Part shown: piece after piece, positions 57,176 through 64,000 of the stretch
How the letters are laid out: every line of letters starts with the position of its first letter
Numbering within the stretch: position 1 is the first letter of the stretch
DNA from: Vibrio chagasii
Lineage (GTDB): Bacteria > Pseudomonadota > Gammaproteobacteria > Enterobacterales > Vibrionaceae
Assembly (NCBI RefSeq): GCF_002954585.1
Contig: NZ_MSCI01000002.1
Location: 474,089-538,088, forward strand
Length of the DNA: 64,000 bases
Direction: 5' to 3'
The notes under the pieces: generated by a model
Told to the model about the DNA's origin: nothing
The model's database searches: none
Seen by the model: the letters and a program-made list of their open reading frames with translations, nothing else
Made by a program: the position numbers and the translations under genes

Positions 57176-57191
57176 TGGCTTGTATATTGCA
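57176..57191 (+). promoter_or_regulatory. Sigma-54 promoter of the flgB operon
   Basis: TGGCTTGTATATTGCA matches the RpoN consensus TGGCAC-N5-TTGCA except for the two bases after TGGC, and GG and GC are 10 bases apart. It is about 113 bases upstream of flgB, the first gene of the rod/hook operon, which is class III in vibrios. Confidence 0.75.
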
Positions 57192-57303
57192 AGTTTACCC
57201 ACGAGTAACCTGTAAAAGCATAAATAGACCACTTTGTTTTAAAAGTTGGTATATATATTGCTTTAGTTATTTCATAACAGTCAGTTCTTGAGTTGAGGTT
57301 TAG

Positions 57304-57699
57304 ATGGCTATTTCTTTTGACAATGCTTTGGGCATTCACCAGCACACAGTTGGTGTACGTGAGCGTAACGCTGAGGTGCTTTCCACCAATATCGCGCAAG
57401 CAAACACGCCTGGGTATAAAGCAAAGGGATTAGACTTCAAGAAATCACTGCAGGCGGCAAGTTCTGGGGCAAGCATTGGTCTTAGCCGCACAGACGGTCG
57501 GCACATTTCTGCCGAAACGACGGTGAATGGGGAAACGAAGTATCGAATTCCTACCCAACCTGATACAGGAGATGGCAACACGGTTGATTTGGATTTGGAA
57601 AGAAACCTTTTCATGCAAAACCAAATTAGGCATCAAGCCTCTCTCGACTTCCTAGGAAGTAAGTTCAAGAATTTAACTAAAGCGATTAAAGGGGAATAA
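57304..57699 (+). CDS. flgB: Flagellar proximal rod protein FlgB
   Basis: 131 aa, rod protein of the flagellar axial family. It has the early ERNAEVLSTNIAQANTPGYKA motif and a C-terminal helix (LFMQNQIRHQASLDFLGSKF). First gene of flgBCDE, preceded by a sigma-54 site. The spacing to flgC is 4 bases. Confidence 0.95.
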   Translation: MAISFDNALGIHQHTVGVRERNAEVLSTNIAQANTPGYKAKGLDFKKSLQAASSGASIGLSRTDGRHISAETTVNGETKYRIPTQPDTGDGNTVDLDLERNLFMQNQIRHQASLDFLGSKFKNLTKAIKGE

Positions 57700-57703
57700 T
57701 TAG

Positions 57704-58117
57704 ATGAGCTTATTTAATGTATTCAATGTGACTGGTTCTGCGATGAGTGCTGAATCTGTTCGTCTAAACACGACCTCGAGCAACCTTGCGAACGCGGACA
57801 GTGTAAGTAGTTCTGCTAAAGAAACTTACAAAGCTCGCCACGCAGTGTTCGGCGCTGAGTTAAATCGCGCACGCAACAGTGACCACACTGTGCCTGTGAA
57901 AGTATTAGGTATCGTAGAAAGCGATAAGCCGCTGAGCGCGGAGTACAACCCAGACCACCCATTAGCGAACAACGAAGGCTACATTTATAAGTCAAACGTT
58001 AACGTTATGGAAGAGATGGCAAACATGATTTCGGCATCACGTGCGTACCAAACGAACGTACAGGTTGCTGACTCGAGTAAACAAATGCTGCTGCGTACGC
58101 TGCAGATGGGTCAATAA
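57704..58117 (+). CDS. flgC: Flagellar proximal rod protein FlgC
   Basis: 137 aa with the axial-family N-terminal motif VRLNTTSSNLANADSVSS and C-terminal NVNVMEEMANMISASRAYQTNVQV. Rod subunit exported by the flagellar type III system. It lies between flgB and flgD as usual. Confidence 0.96.
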   Translation: MSLFNVFNVTGSAMSAESVRLNTTSSNLANADSVSSSAKETYKARHAVFGAELNRARNSDHTVPVKVLGIVESDKPLSAEYNPDHPLANNEGYIYKSNVNVMEEMANMISASRAYQTNVQVADSSKQMLLRTLQMGQ

Positions 58118-58134
58118 GGATAAGGAGGTAGCAC

Positions 58135-58848
58135 ATGGCTGGAATCAACAACAATGTTGGTCAAAGCGGCTTGTCCTATGTTGACCAGCTGAAGAGTCTT
58201 CAAGATGGTGCTAAGAAGCCCGACGAAACAACAGGTAAGCAGGATCTTAAGCAAGAAGATTTCTTATCTTTGTTGACTAAGCAACTAGCACAGCAAGACC
58301 CTTTTAAGCCGGTTAGCAATGACCAGATGATTGCGCAAATGGCTTCATTTGCGACCGTAGATGGCATCGGCAAAATGAATTCACAGTTTGAAAGCTTGAA
58401 CTCATCGATGACCTCTAATCAAGCGCTGCAGGCCTCCTCTCTGGTTGGTCGTGATGTATTGGTTCCTGGTGCGGCAGGTGTAAAGCAAGGTGATGGCGGT
58501 ATGGCGGCAATGGTTAAACTTCCTCAAGCGATGGACAACGTTATGGTCCGTGTTGAGAACGAAGTGGGCCAGTTAGTTCGCACTTTTGATATCGGCTCTA
58601 AACCTGCAGGCGATACACGTGTTGAATGGGACGGAAAAGACGAAGACGGTAACCCATTGCCGGCTGGTAAATACAACGTGAAAGCGTCGGGTTTACTGGA
58701 TGGCGAGAACACAGAGTTCCAAGTTTCCAGCTATGCGAACGTGAACAGTGTGCTTCTTGGTAAGGGTGATGGCAACGTACTACTCAATCTGGCTGGTTTT
58801 ACATCGCCAGTACGACTTGCTGAAGTACTAGAAGTTGGTAAAGCGTAG
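58135..58848 (+). CDS. flgD: Hook capping protein FlgD
   Basis: 237 aa. The N-terminal export/capping part has LKQEDFLSLLTKQLAQQDPFKPVSNDQMIAQMASF. The C-terminal tudor-like and fibronectin-like domains include TRVEWDGKDEDGNPLPAG. FlgD is a scaffold for FlgE polymerisation and is absent from the finished flagellum. AAGGAGG precedes the ATG. Confidence 0.96.
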   Translation: MAGINNNVGQSGLSYVDQLKSLQDGAKKPDETTGKQDLKQEDFLSLLTKQLAQQDPFKPVSNDQMIAQMASFATVDGIGKMNSQFESLNSSMTSNQALQASSLVGRDVLVPGAAGVKQGDGGMAAMVKLPQAMDNVMVRVENEVGQLVRTFDIGSKPAGDTRVEWDGKDEDGNPLPAGKYNVKASGLLDGENTEFQVSSYANVNSVLLGKGDGNVLLNLAGFTSPVRLAEVLEVGKA

Positions 58849-58897
58849 CTCTTAAGTGAGTGAACATGCTAGCTAGATAGATTAGGAGAATATTGGA

Positions 58898-60202
58898 ATG
58901 TCATATGTAGCTTTAAGCGGCCTATCCGCTGCACAATTAGACCTGAATACAACCAGTAACAACATTGCGAACGCAAACACATTTGGCTTTAAAGAGTCTC
59001 GTGCAGAGTTTGGCGATGTTTACTCAAACTCATTGTTCACAAACGCAAAAACGACGTCAGGTGGCGGTGCGCAAGCTAGCCAAGTGGCGCAACAGTTCCA
59101 CGAAGGTTCAAGTATTTATACAAACAACCCAATGGATCTACGCGTAAGTGGTACAGGTTTCTTTGCGGTAGCGAAAGACCGTATGGTGCCGGAGATTAAC
59201 GAACTAACTCGTAATGGTGCATTTCACCTAAACAAAGACAACTACATGGTTACGGCTAACGATGAGTTTCTTTTAGGTTACGATGTTGATCCAAACTCGG
59301 GTGAAGTTCTTTCTTATGCGCCAAAGCCTCTCGACATTCCAGCTGAATTTGGTAAGCCAAAACAGACAGAAAACATTGAAGTAGGGGTTAACCTTCCTGC
59401 AAACGGTGACCTTAAAGATCCGGCTGCATTTAACTTCAAAGATGCTGATACCTATAACCGTGCAACGTCTTCGACGGTATACGATTCTATGGGCCAGTCT
59501 TACAAGTTAACGACTTACTACCTCAAGGATCAGACGCAACCAAATACTTGGCAGACGTACTACACCATGACTGATGAGACTGGCGAGAAGCCACTCAACA
59601 TTACTGGTGGCGATGCAACGAATGCTCAAGGTCATGTTGGTCACACAATGAAGTTCAACAATGACGGTACGTTAGCAAGCCTAAACAGTGGTCAGCCGAT
59701 TAACTCGGAACCTCTAGGTGCAGGCGCGAACCCTGTCGATCTGAATGGTGCCGATCCAACACAAGTGCTTAAGTTTGGTCTAGATTCTTCAACCCAGTTT
59801 GCGGCTCCGTTTGAGCTGACTAAGTTTGATGAAGATGGTGCGACAACAGGCTTCTTAACCAAAATCGATTTCGATGAGTACGGCAGTGTTCTAGGTACTT
59901 ACTCAAATGGTGAAAACGTAATGCTGGGTCGTGTAGGCCTAGTTCGCGTACCAAACGAGCAAGGTCTGGATAAGAAAGGCGGTACTCAGTGGGATTCTAC
60001 TAGCGACTCGGGTGACAAAATCTGGGGTGAATCTAACAAAGGTTCATTTGGTAGCATCAACAATGGCTCTTTGGAGCAGTCGAACATCGATATGACTCAA
60101 GAATTGGTTGATTTGATTTCTGCGCAACGTAACTTCCAAGCGAACTCTCGTTCTCTAGAAGTACACAACCAACTACAACAGAATATTCTTCAGATTCGTT
60201 AA
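58898..60202 (+). CDS. flgE: Flagellar hook protein FlgE
   Basis: 434 aa, the hook subunit. The N-terminal axial motif is LDLNTTSNNIANANTFGFKESRAEF and the C-terminal one is SNIDMTQELVDLISAQRNFQANSRSLEVHNQ; a variable D1/D2 middle lies between. It is followed by a strong terminator, so flgF downstream relies partly on its own promoter. Confidence 0.96.
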   Translation: MSYVALSGLSAAQLDLNTTSNNIANANTFGFKESRAEFGDVYSNSLFTNAKTTSGGGAQASQVAQQFHEGSSIYTNNPMDLRVSGTGFFAVAKDRMVPEINELTRNGAFHLNKDNYMVTANDEFLLGYDVDPNSGEVLSYAPKPLDIPAEFGKPKQTENIEVGVNLPANGDLKDPAAFNFKDADTYNRATSSTVYDSMGQSYKLTTYYLKDQTQPNTWQTYYTMTDETGEKPLNITGGDATNAQGHVGHTMKFNNDGTLASLNSGQPINSEPLGAGANPVDLNGADPTQVLKFGLDSSTQFAAPFELTKFDEDGATTGFLTKIDFDEYGSVLGTYSNGENVMLGRVGLVRVPNEQGLDKKGGTQWDSTSDSGDKIWGESNKGSFGSINNGSLEQSNIDMTQELVDLISAQRNFQANSRSLEVHNQLQQNILQIR

Positions 60203-60229
60203 TCGTTTCAAACGTTTGAATCATCTGCG

Positions 60230-60262
60230 AATACCCAATTCAATGTTATTGAATTGGGTATT
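60230..60262 (+). terminator. Terminator between flgE and flgF
   Basis: A perfect 15-bp stem (AATACCCAATTCAAT/ATTGAATTGGGTATT) with a GTT loop, followed by GTCGTTTGCTTTTTT. It divides the rod/hook operon in two. The 251-base interval also holds the flgF sigma-54 site. Confidence 0.85.
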
Positions 60263-60401
60263 GTCGTTTGCTTTTTTATTTGCCGCCCTTATTGCCGCCC
60301 GGTAATGCCACTGGCAACAATTCTTCCTCAATGATCCTTTTGTGATCACCTTTCTTGTTTGTTTTCTATTTAAATTGTTGATAAATAACAGTTATAAAAA
60401 T

Positions 60402-60417
60402 TGGCACAGTGTTTGCT
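60402..60417 (+). promoter_or_regulatory. Sigma-54 promoter of flgF
   Basis: TGGCACAGTGTTTGCT is a perfect match to TGGCAC-N5-TTGCW with GG and GC 10 bases apart. It is 37 bases upstream of the flgF ATG. It gives flgFGHI their own RpoN-dependent transcript after the flgE terminator. Confidence 0.9.
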
Positions 60418-60453
60418 TTATTAGCCCCAGAAGATGATTTTTGGAGCAAAATT

Positions 60454-61203
60454 ATGGATCGCGCACTGTTTCTTGCCATGAGTGGCGCTAAGCAAAATAT
60501 GCAAGCTTTGCAGCTACGTGCAAACAACCTTGCCAACGTAAGTACAACGGGTTTCCGTGCTGATTTAGCACAAGCGCGTTCAATGCAAGCGTATGGCGAA
60601 GGTATGCCTACTCGTGTTTTCAGTATGACAGAGCGTCCGGGACATAATTTTGCACAGGGAAGTGTGGTTACCACAGGCCGTGATCTTGATGTCACTATCC
60701 AAGGTGATGGTTGGATTTCGGTAATGGACAACACTGGTCGCGAAGGCTTAACACGTAACGGTAATCTTAAGGTTGACCAAAACGGTTTACTGACCAATGC
60801 AAGTGGCCATTTGGTATTGGGCGAAAACGATGCTCCAATCACACTGCCAATCCCAATCAGTAAAGTCGAAATTGGTACAGACGGTACGATCTCAGTCATT
60901 CCTCAAGGCGCTCCTGCTGAGGAATTGGAGGTCGTTGATCGTATTAAACTTGTACGTCCAGATAATCAAAGTTTGTTTAAAGATACGAATGGTCTATTCC
61001 GTTCGAAAAACCCAGATCAGGCATACGAAGCAGATGCAGCGGTAACGTTGCTAAAAGGTGCGGTCGAAGGCAGTAACGTAAATGCCGTAGGTGAAATGAC
61101 TAGCCTAATTGACTTACAACGTCAGTTTGAAATGCAGGTCAAGATGATGAGCACAGCAGAGGAAATGGACAAGTCGTCTGATTCACTGCTTCGTATGAGC
61201 TAA
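60454..61203 (+). CDS. flgF: Flagellar proximal rod protein FlgF
   Basis: 249 aa with the family start MDRALFLAMSGAKQNMQALQ, the axial motif LRANNLANVSTTGFRADLA and C-terminal NAVGEMTSLIDLQRQFEMQVK. I start at this ATG because GGAG precedes it and the family begins here. An open frame 15 codons longer overlaps the sigma-54 promoter region and is rejected. Confidence 0.95.
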   Translation: MDRALFLAMSGAKQNMQALQLRANNLANVSTTGFRADLAQARSMQAYGEGMPTRVFSMTERPGHNFAQGSVVTTGRDLDVTIQGDGWISVMDNTGREGLTRNGNLKVDQNGLLTNASGHLVLGENDAPITLPIPISKVEIGTDGTISVIPQGAPAEELEVVDRIKLVRPDNQSLFKDTNGLFRSKNPDQAYEADAAVTLLKGAVEGSNVNAVGEMTSLIDLQRQFEMQVKMMSTAEEMDKSSDSLLRMS

Positions 61204-61224
61204 TAGAATTTAAAGGAAATTGCT

Positions 61225-62013
61225 ATGCATCCAGCATTATGGGTAAGTAAAACAGGTTTAGACGCCCAACAAACCAACATTTCAACGATTTCAAACAACC
61301 TTGCCAACGCCTCGACCATTGGTTTTAAAAAGAGCCGCGCAGTATTTGAAGATCTGTTCTACCAGAACATAAACCAGCCTGGCGGTCAGTCGTCTCAGAA
61401 CACTGAGTTACCAAGTGGTTTGATGCTAGGTGCGGGTTCTAAAGTGGTTGCGACTCAGAAGGTTCACACACACGGTAACGCGCAGACTACGTCTAACAGC
61501 CTCGATATGATGATCGAAGGTGACGGTTTCTTCCAAGTTGAAATGCCAGATGGTGAAACAGGTTACAGCCGCAATGGTCAATTCACACTGAACGGTGACG
61601 GCGCAATCGTGACATCGGGTCAAGGTTACCCGCTACAGCCAGAAATCGTTATCCCTGAGGATGCAATCTCAGTGACAGTCGGTAATGATGGTGAAGTGTC
61701 GGTTCGTCTCCGTGGTGAGCAAAACAACGTTGTTGTAGGCCAAATCACCATTACTGATTTTGTAAACCCAGGTGGTTTAGAACCAGTAGGTCAAAACCTT
61801 TACTTGCCGACAGGTGCAAGTGGTGATCCACAAGAAGGTGTACCTGGCTTCGATGGCCTAGGTAATATCCGCCAGTCGATGTTAGAAACATCGAACGTAA
61901 ACGTAACCGAAGAGCTTGTGAATATGATCGAAGCTCAACGTGTTTACGAAATGAACTCGAAAGTTATCTCGTCGGTAGACAAGATGATGAGCTTCGTTAA
62001 CCAACAGCTGTAA
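61225..62013 (+). CDS. flgG: Flagellar distal rod protein FlgG
   Basis: 262 aa. Starts MHPALWVSKTGLDAQQTNISTISNNLANASTIGFKKSRAVFEDLF (family hallmark, seen in parts) and ends SNVNVTEELVNMIEAQRVYEMNSKVI. It forms the distal rod that passes through the LP ring. AAGGAA is upstream; flgH follows after 89 bases. Confidence 0.96.
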   Translation: MHPALWVSKTGLDAQQTNISTISNNLANASTIGFKKSRAVFEDLFYQNINQPGGQSSQNTELPSGLMLGAGSKVVATQKVHTHGNAQTTSNSLDMMIEGDGFFQVEMPDGETGYSRNGQFTLNGDGAIVTSGQGYPLQPEIVIPEDAISVTVGNDGEVSVRLRGEQNNVVVGQITITDFVNPGGLEPVGQNLYLPTGASGDPQEGVPGFDGLGNIRQSMLETSNVNVTEELVNMIEAQRVYEMNSKVISSVDKMMSFVNQQL

Positions 62014-62102
62014 TCGGTTAATTCACCGCTTACTTGTTTCGTATTAATCGACGTGTTCGTCACGGCTTACTATTTACCACGACTTGCTGAGAGTATATCG
62101 CC

Positions 62103-62879
62103 ATGAAACGTATTTTTTGTTTAGCCCTGTTTTTATCTATGAGCGGTTGTTCTGTATTGGATCCAATTGAGACACCGGCACAAGAAAACGCGACCACACT
62201 GGTTGATGCGGTAGAAGGTGATAAATCGGCTCAAGAAAGTTCAGGCATTGTTGATACGCTTCGCGGTCGAACGGATCCTATTGCCGGTGATCCTGCATGG
62301 GCGCCAATCAACCCAAAACAGAAGCCAGCACATTACGCAGCGGCAACCGGTTCACTATTTAACGTAAACCATATTGGCAGTATGTACGATGACTCAAAGC
62401 CTCGCGGTATTGGTGATATTATTACTGTGGCATTGGATGAAAATACTCGTGCGACGAAAAAAGCCAATGCAGATATGTCCAAGTCGAATGACTCATCAAT
62501 GGAGCCTTTAGCTGTTGGTGGTCAAGAGTTAACAATAGACAAGTACAACTTCTCGTACGACCTAAGTAACACCAATACTTTCGCAGGTGATGCATCTGCT
62601 AATCAGAGCAACAGCATCAGTGGTTACATTACTGTGGAAGTGATTGAAGTACTCGCTAACGGTAACCTAGTGGTGCGTGGTGAAAAATGGATGACATTGA
62701 ACACCGGTGATGAGTACATCCGCTTAAGTGGCACCATCCGTCCGGACGATATTGATTTCGATAATACCATCGCTTCAAACCGTGTTTCTAATGCACGAAT
62801 CCAGTATTCAGGCACCGGAGTGCAACAAGATATGCAAGAGCCTGGATTCTTGGCACGATTCTTTAATGTATCTCTGTAG
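62103..62879 (+). CDS. flgH: Flagellar L-ring lipoprotein FlgH
   Basis: 258 aa, lipobox LSMSGC (Cys17). Landmarks are [45 protein letters not shown] (in parts) and [33 protein letters not shown]. It forms the outer-membrane L ring. The N-terminal insertion of about 40 residues before the conserved domain is usual in vibrios. Confidence 0.96.
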   Translation: MKRIFCLALFLSMSGCSVLDPIETPAQENATTLVDAVEGDKSAQESSGIVDTLRGRTDPIAGDPAWAPINPKQKPAHYAAATGSLFNVNHIGSMYDDSKPRGIGDIITVALDENTRATKKANADMSKSNDSSMEPLAVGGQELTIDKYNFSYDLSNTNTFAGDASANQSNSISGYITVEVIEVLANGNLVVRGEKWMTLNTGDEYIRLSGTIRPDDIDFDNTIASNRVSNARIQYSGTGVQQDMQEPGFLARFFNVSL

Positions 62880-62973
62880 AGCTTGAGAGGGCGTCGACAT
62901 ACTGACAGTCCGCGTTACTCAACAACTTTTCGCTAAGTTATTATTAATTAAAGCAATACAGACAGGTTACTCA

Positions 62974-64000
62974 ATGAAAAAACTGACACTCGTACTATTC
63001 GGCATGCTATTTCTTGCCACCAGTGCCTATGCTGCGCGTATTAAAGACGTGGCAAAAGTGGCGGGTGTTCGTAGTAACCAACTTGTTGGCTATGGTTTGG
63101 TCACGGGTTTGCCGGGTACCGGTGAGACAACTCCCTTTACCGATCAAACATTTAACGCGATGCTACAAAATTTTGGCATCCAATTGCCGCCTGGCACTAA
63201 GCCAAAAACCAAAAACGTCGCGGCAGTAATTGTTACCGCTGAACTGCCGGCTTTCTCTAAGCAAGGTCAGGAAGTTGACGTAACCGTATCTTCAATCGGC
63301 TCAGCAAAAAGCCTGCGTGGTGGTACCTTGCTACAAACCTTCCTAAAAGGTCTTGATGGTCAGGTGTATGCTGTGGCGCAAGGTAACTTAGTGGTAAGTG
63401 GCTTTAGTGCTCAGGGTAACGATGGTTCTAAGATTGTCGGTAATAACCCTAACGTAGGTATCATCTCTAGTGGTGCAACAGTAGAGCAAGAGATCCCAAC
63501 GCCATTCGGCCGTGGTGACTACATCACATTCAACCTAATCCAATCCGATTTCACAACAGCGCAGCGCATGGCTGACGCGGTTAATAATTTCTTAGGTCCA
63601 CAAATGGCTTCTGCGGTTGATGCGACGTCTGTAAAAGTGCGTGCACCTCGAGAAATCAGCCAACGTGTGGCTTTCTTATCGGCAATCGAAAACATTGAAT
63701 TTGACCCAGCTGAAGGCTCAGCGAAAATCATCGTTAACTCTCGTACTGGTACCATTGTCGTTGGTAAGCACGTGCGCTTAAAAGCGGCGGCGGTAACACA
63801 CGGTGGTATGACTGTCGCGATTAAAGAAAACTTAAACGTGAGCCAGCCGAATGCATTTTCTGGTGGTCAAACGGTCGTGGTTCCGGATTCTGATATCGAA
63901 GTCACTGAAGCCGATGGCAAGATGTTCAAGTTCGAACCTGGTCTAACACTGGACGATTTGGTTAGAGCGGTTAACGAAGTCGGCGCAGCGCCTTCTGATT
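62974..64000 (+). CDS. flgI: Flagellar P-ring protein FlgI, cut by window end
   Basis: An open frame of at least 342 codons running off the window. A signal peptide ([20 protein letters not shown]) is followed by [21 protein letters not shown], the FlgI start. Later come [36 protein letters not shown] and [18 protein letters not shown], all typical of the periplasmic P ring. Only the C-terminal end (about 20 residues by family length) is missing. Confidence 0.95.
   Translation, partial: MKKLTLVLFGMLFLATSAYAARIKDVAKVAGVRSNQLVGYGLVTGLPGTGETTPFTDQTFNAMLQNFGIQLPPGTKPKTKNVAAVIVTAELPAFSKQGQEVDVTVSSIGSAKSLRGGTLLQTFLKGLDGQVYAVAQGNLVVSGFSAQGNDGSKIVGNNPNVGIISSGATVEQEIPTPFGRGDYITFNLIQSDFTTAQRMADAVNNFLGPQMASAVDATSVKVRAPREISQRVAFLSAIENIEFDPAEGSAKIIVNSRTGTIVVGKHVRLKAAAVTHGGMTVAIKENLNVSQPNAFSGGQTVVVPDSDIEVTEADGKMFKFEPGLTLDDLVRAVNEVGAAPSD

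Noticed and set aside
60409..60453. Longer N terminus for FlgF
   Set aside because: The extension runs through the sigma-54 -12 region, and GGAG plus the family start favour the ATG at 60454.

Overview
The window is a chromosomal segment of a Vibrio, most like the Splendidus clade. I infer this from moderate G+C, Vibrio-like proteins, and a gene order that is standard for the genus: ychF-pth-prs-ispE-lolB / hemA-prfA-prmC-sirB2-sirB1-kdsA at one end, and flgT / flgOP / flgNMA / cheVR / flgBCDEFGHI (polar flagellum) at the other. No database search was possible, so the species is not assigned.

Region 1 (1-16,500) is housekeeping. It holds a minus-strand tRNA operon (Leu-Met-Gln-Leu-Met) with a clear -35/-10 promoter, the ychF-to-lolB block, the hemA-to-kdsA block, a 5'-nucleotidase lipoprotein with a PurR-like box, ybaK, rluF, smrA, a 46-residue DUF3149 membrane protein with an FNR-like site, and tRNA-Pro followed by what looks like a decayed second tRNA 3' end.

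Region 2 (16,500-21,400) is a curli (functional amyloid) locus. One side (minus) encodes two curlin-type subunits, a small secreted protein in the csgC position and a CsgD/VpsT-type LuxR regulator. The divergent side (plus) encodes csgE, csgF and csgG.

Region 3 (21,400-31,500) holds a secreted Cys-rich protein, a TraB/GumN protein, a GH20 beta-N-acetylhexosaminidase lipoprotein, a copper module (three-HMA CopA plus a DUF411 protein, with a textbook 19-bp-spacer CueR-type promoter) and gltX.

Region 4 (31,000-50,030) is a complete aryl polyene (APE) biosynthetic cluster. The long minus-strand operon holds ketosynthases, a chain-length-factor-like protein, a ketoreductase, two dehydratases, two ACPs, an acyl/aryl-ACP ligase, a thioesterase, a PlsC acyltransferase, a GT2-LPLAT fusion, a LolA-like carrier, an MMPL exporter and a DUF3261 lipoprotein. 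It also carries a HAL/PAL/TAL-type ammonia-lyase that could make the aromatic starter. A divergent plus-strand arm has a lipoprotein, a methyltransferase and a flavin-dependent halogenase-like enzyme. Together these would make a membrane-anchored, possibly ring-modified yellow pigment.

Region 5 (50,000-64,000) is the first polar-flagellar cluster, cut inside flgI at the window edge. It shows recognisable sigma-54 sites (flgT, flgB, flgF), a sigma-28 site (flgMN) and a perfect nine-copy GATACA microsatellite between flgP and flgN.

The strongest leads are the halogenase-like enzyme and ammonia-lyase in the APE cluster, the divergent acidic curlin with its unassigned small partner, and the hexanucleotide repeat tract.
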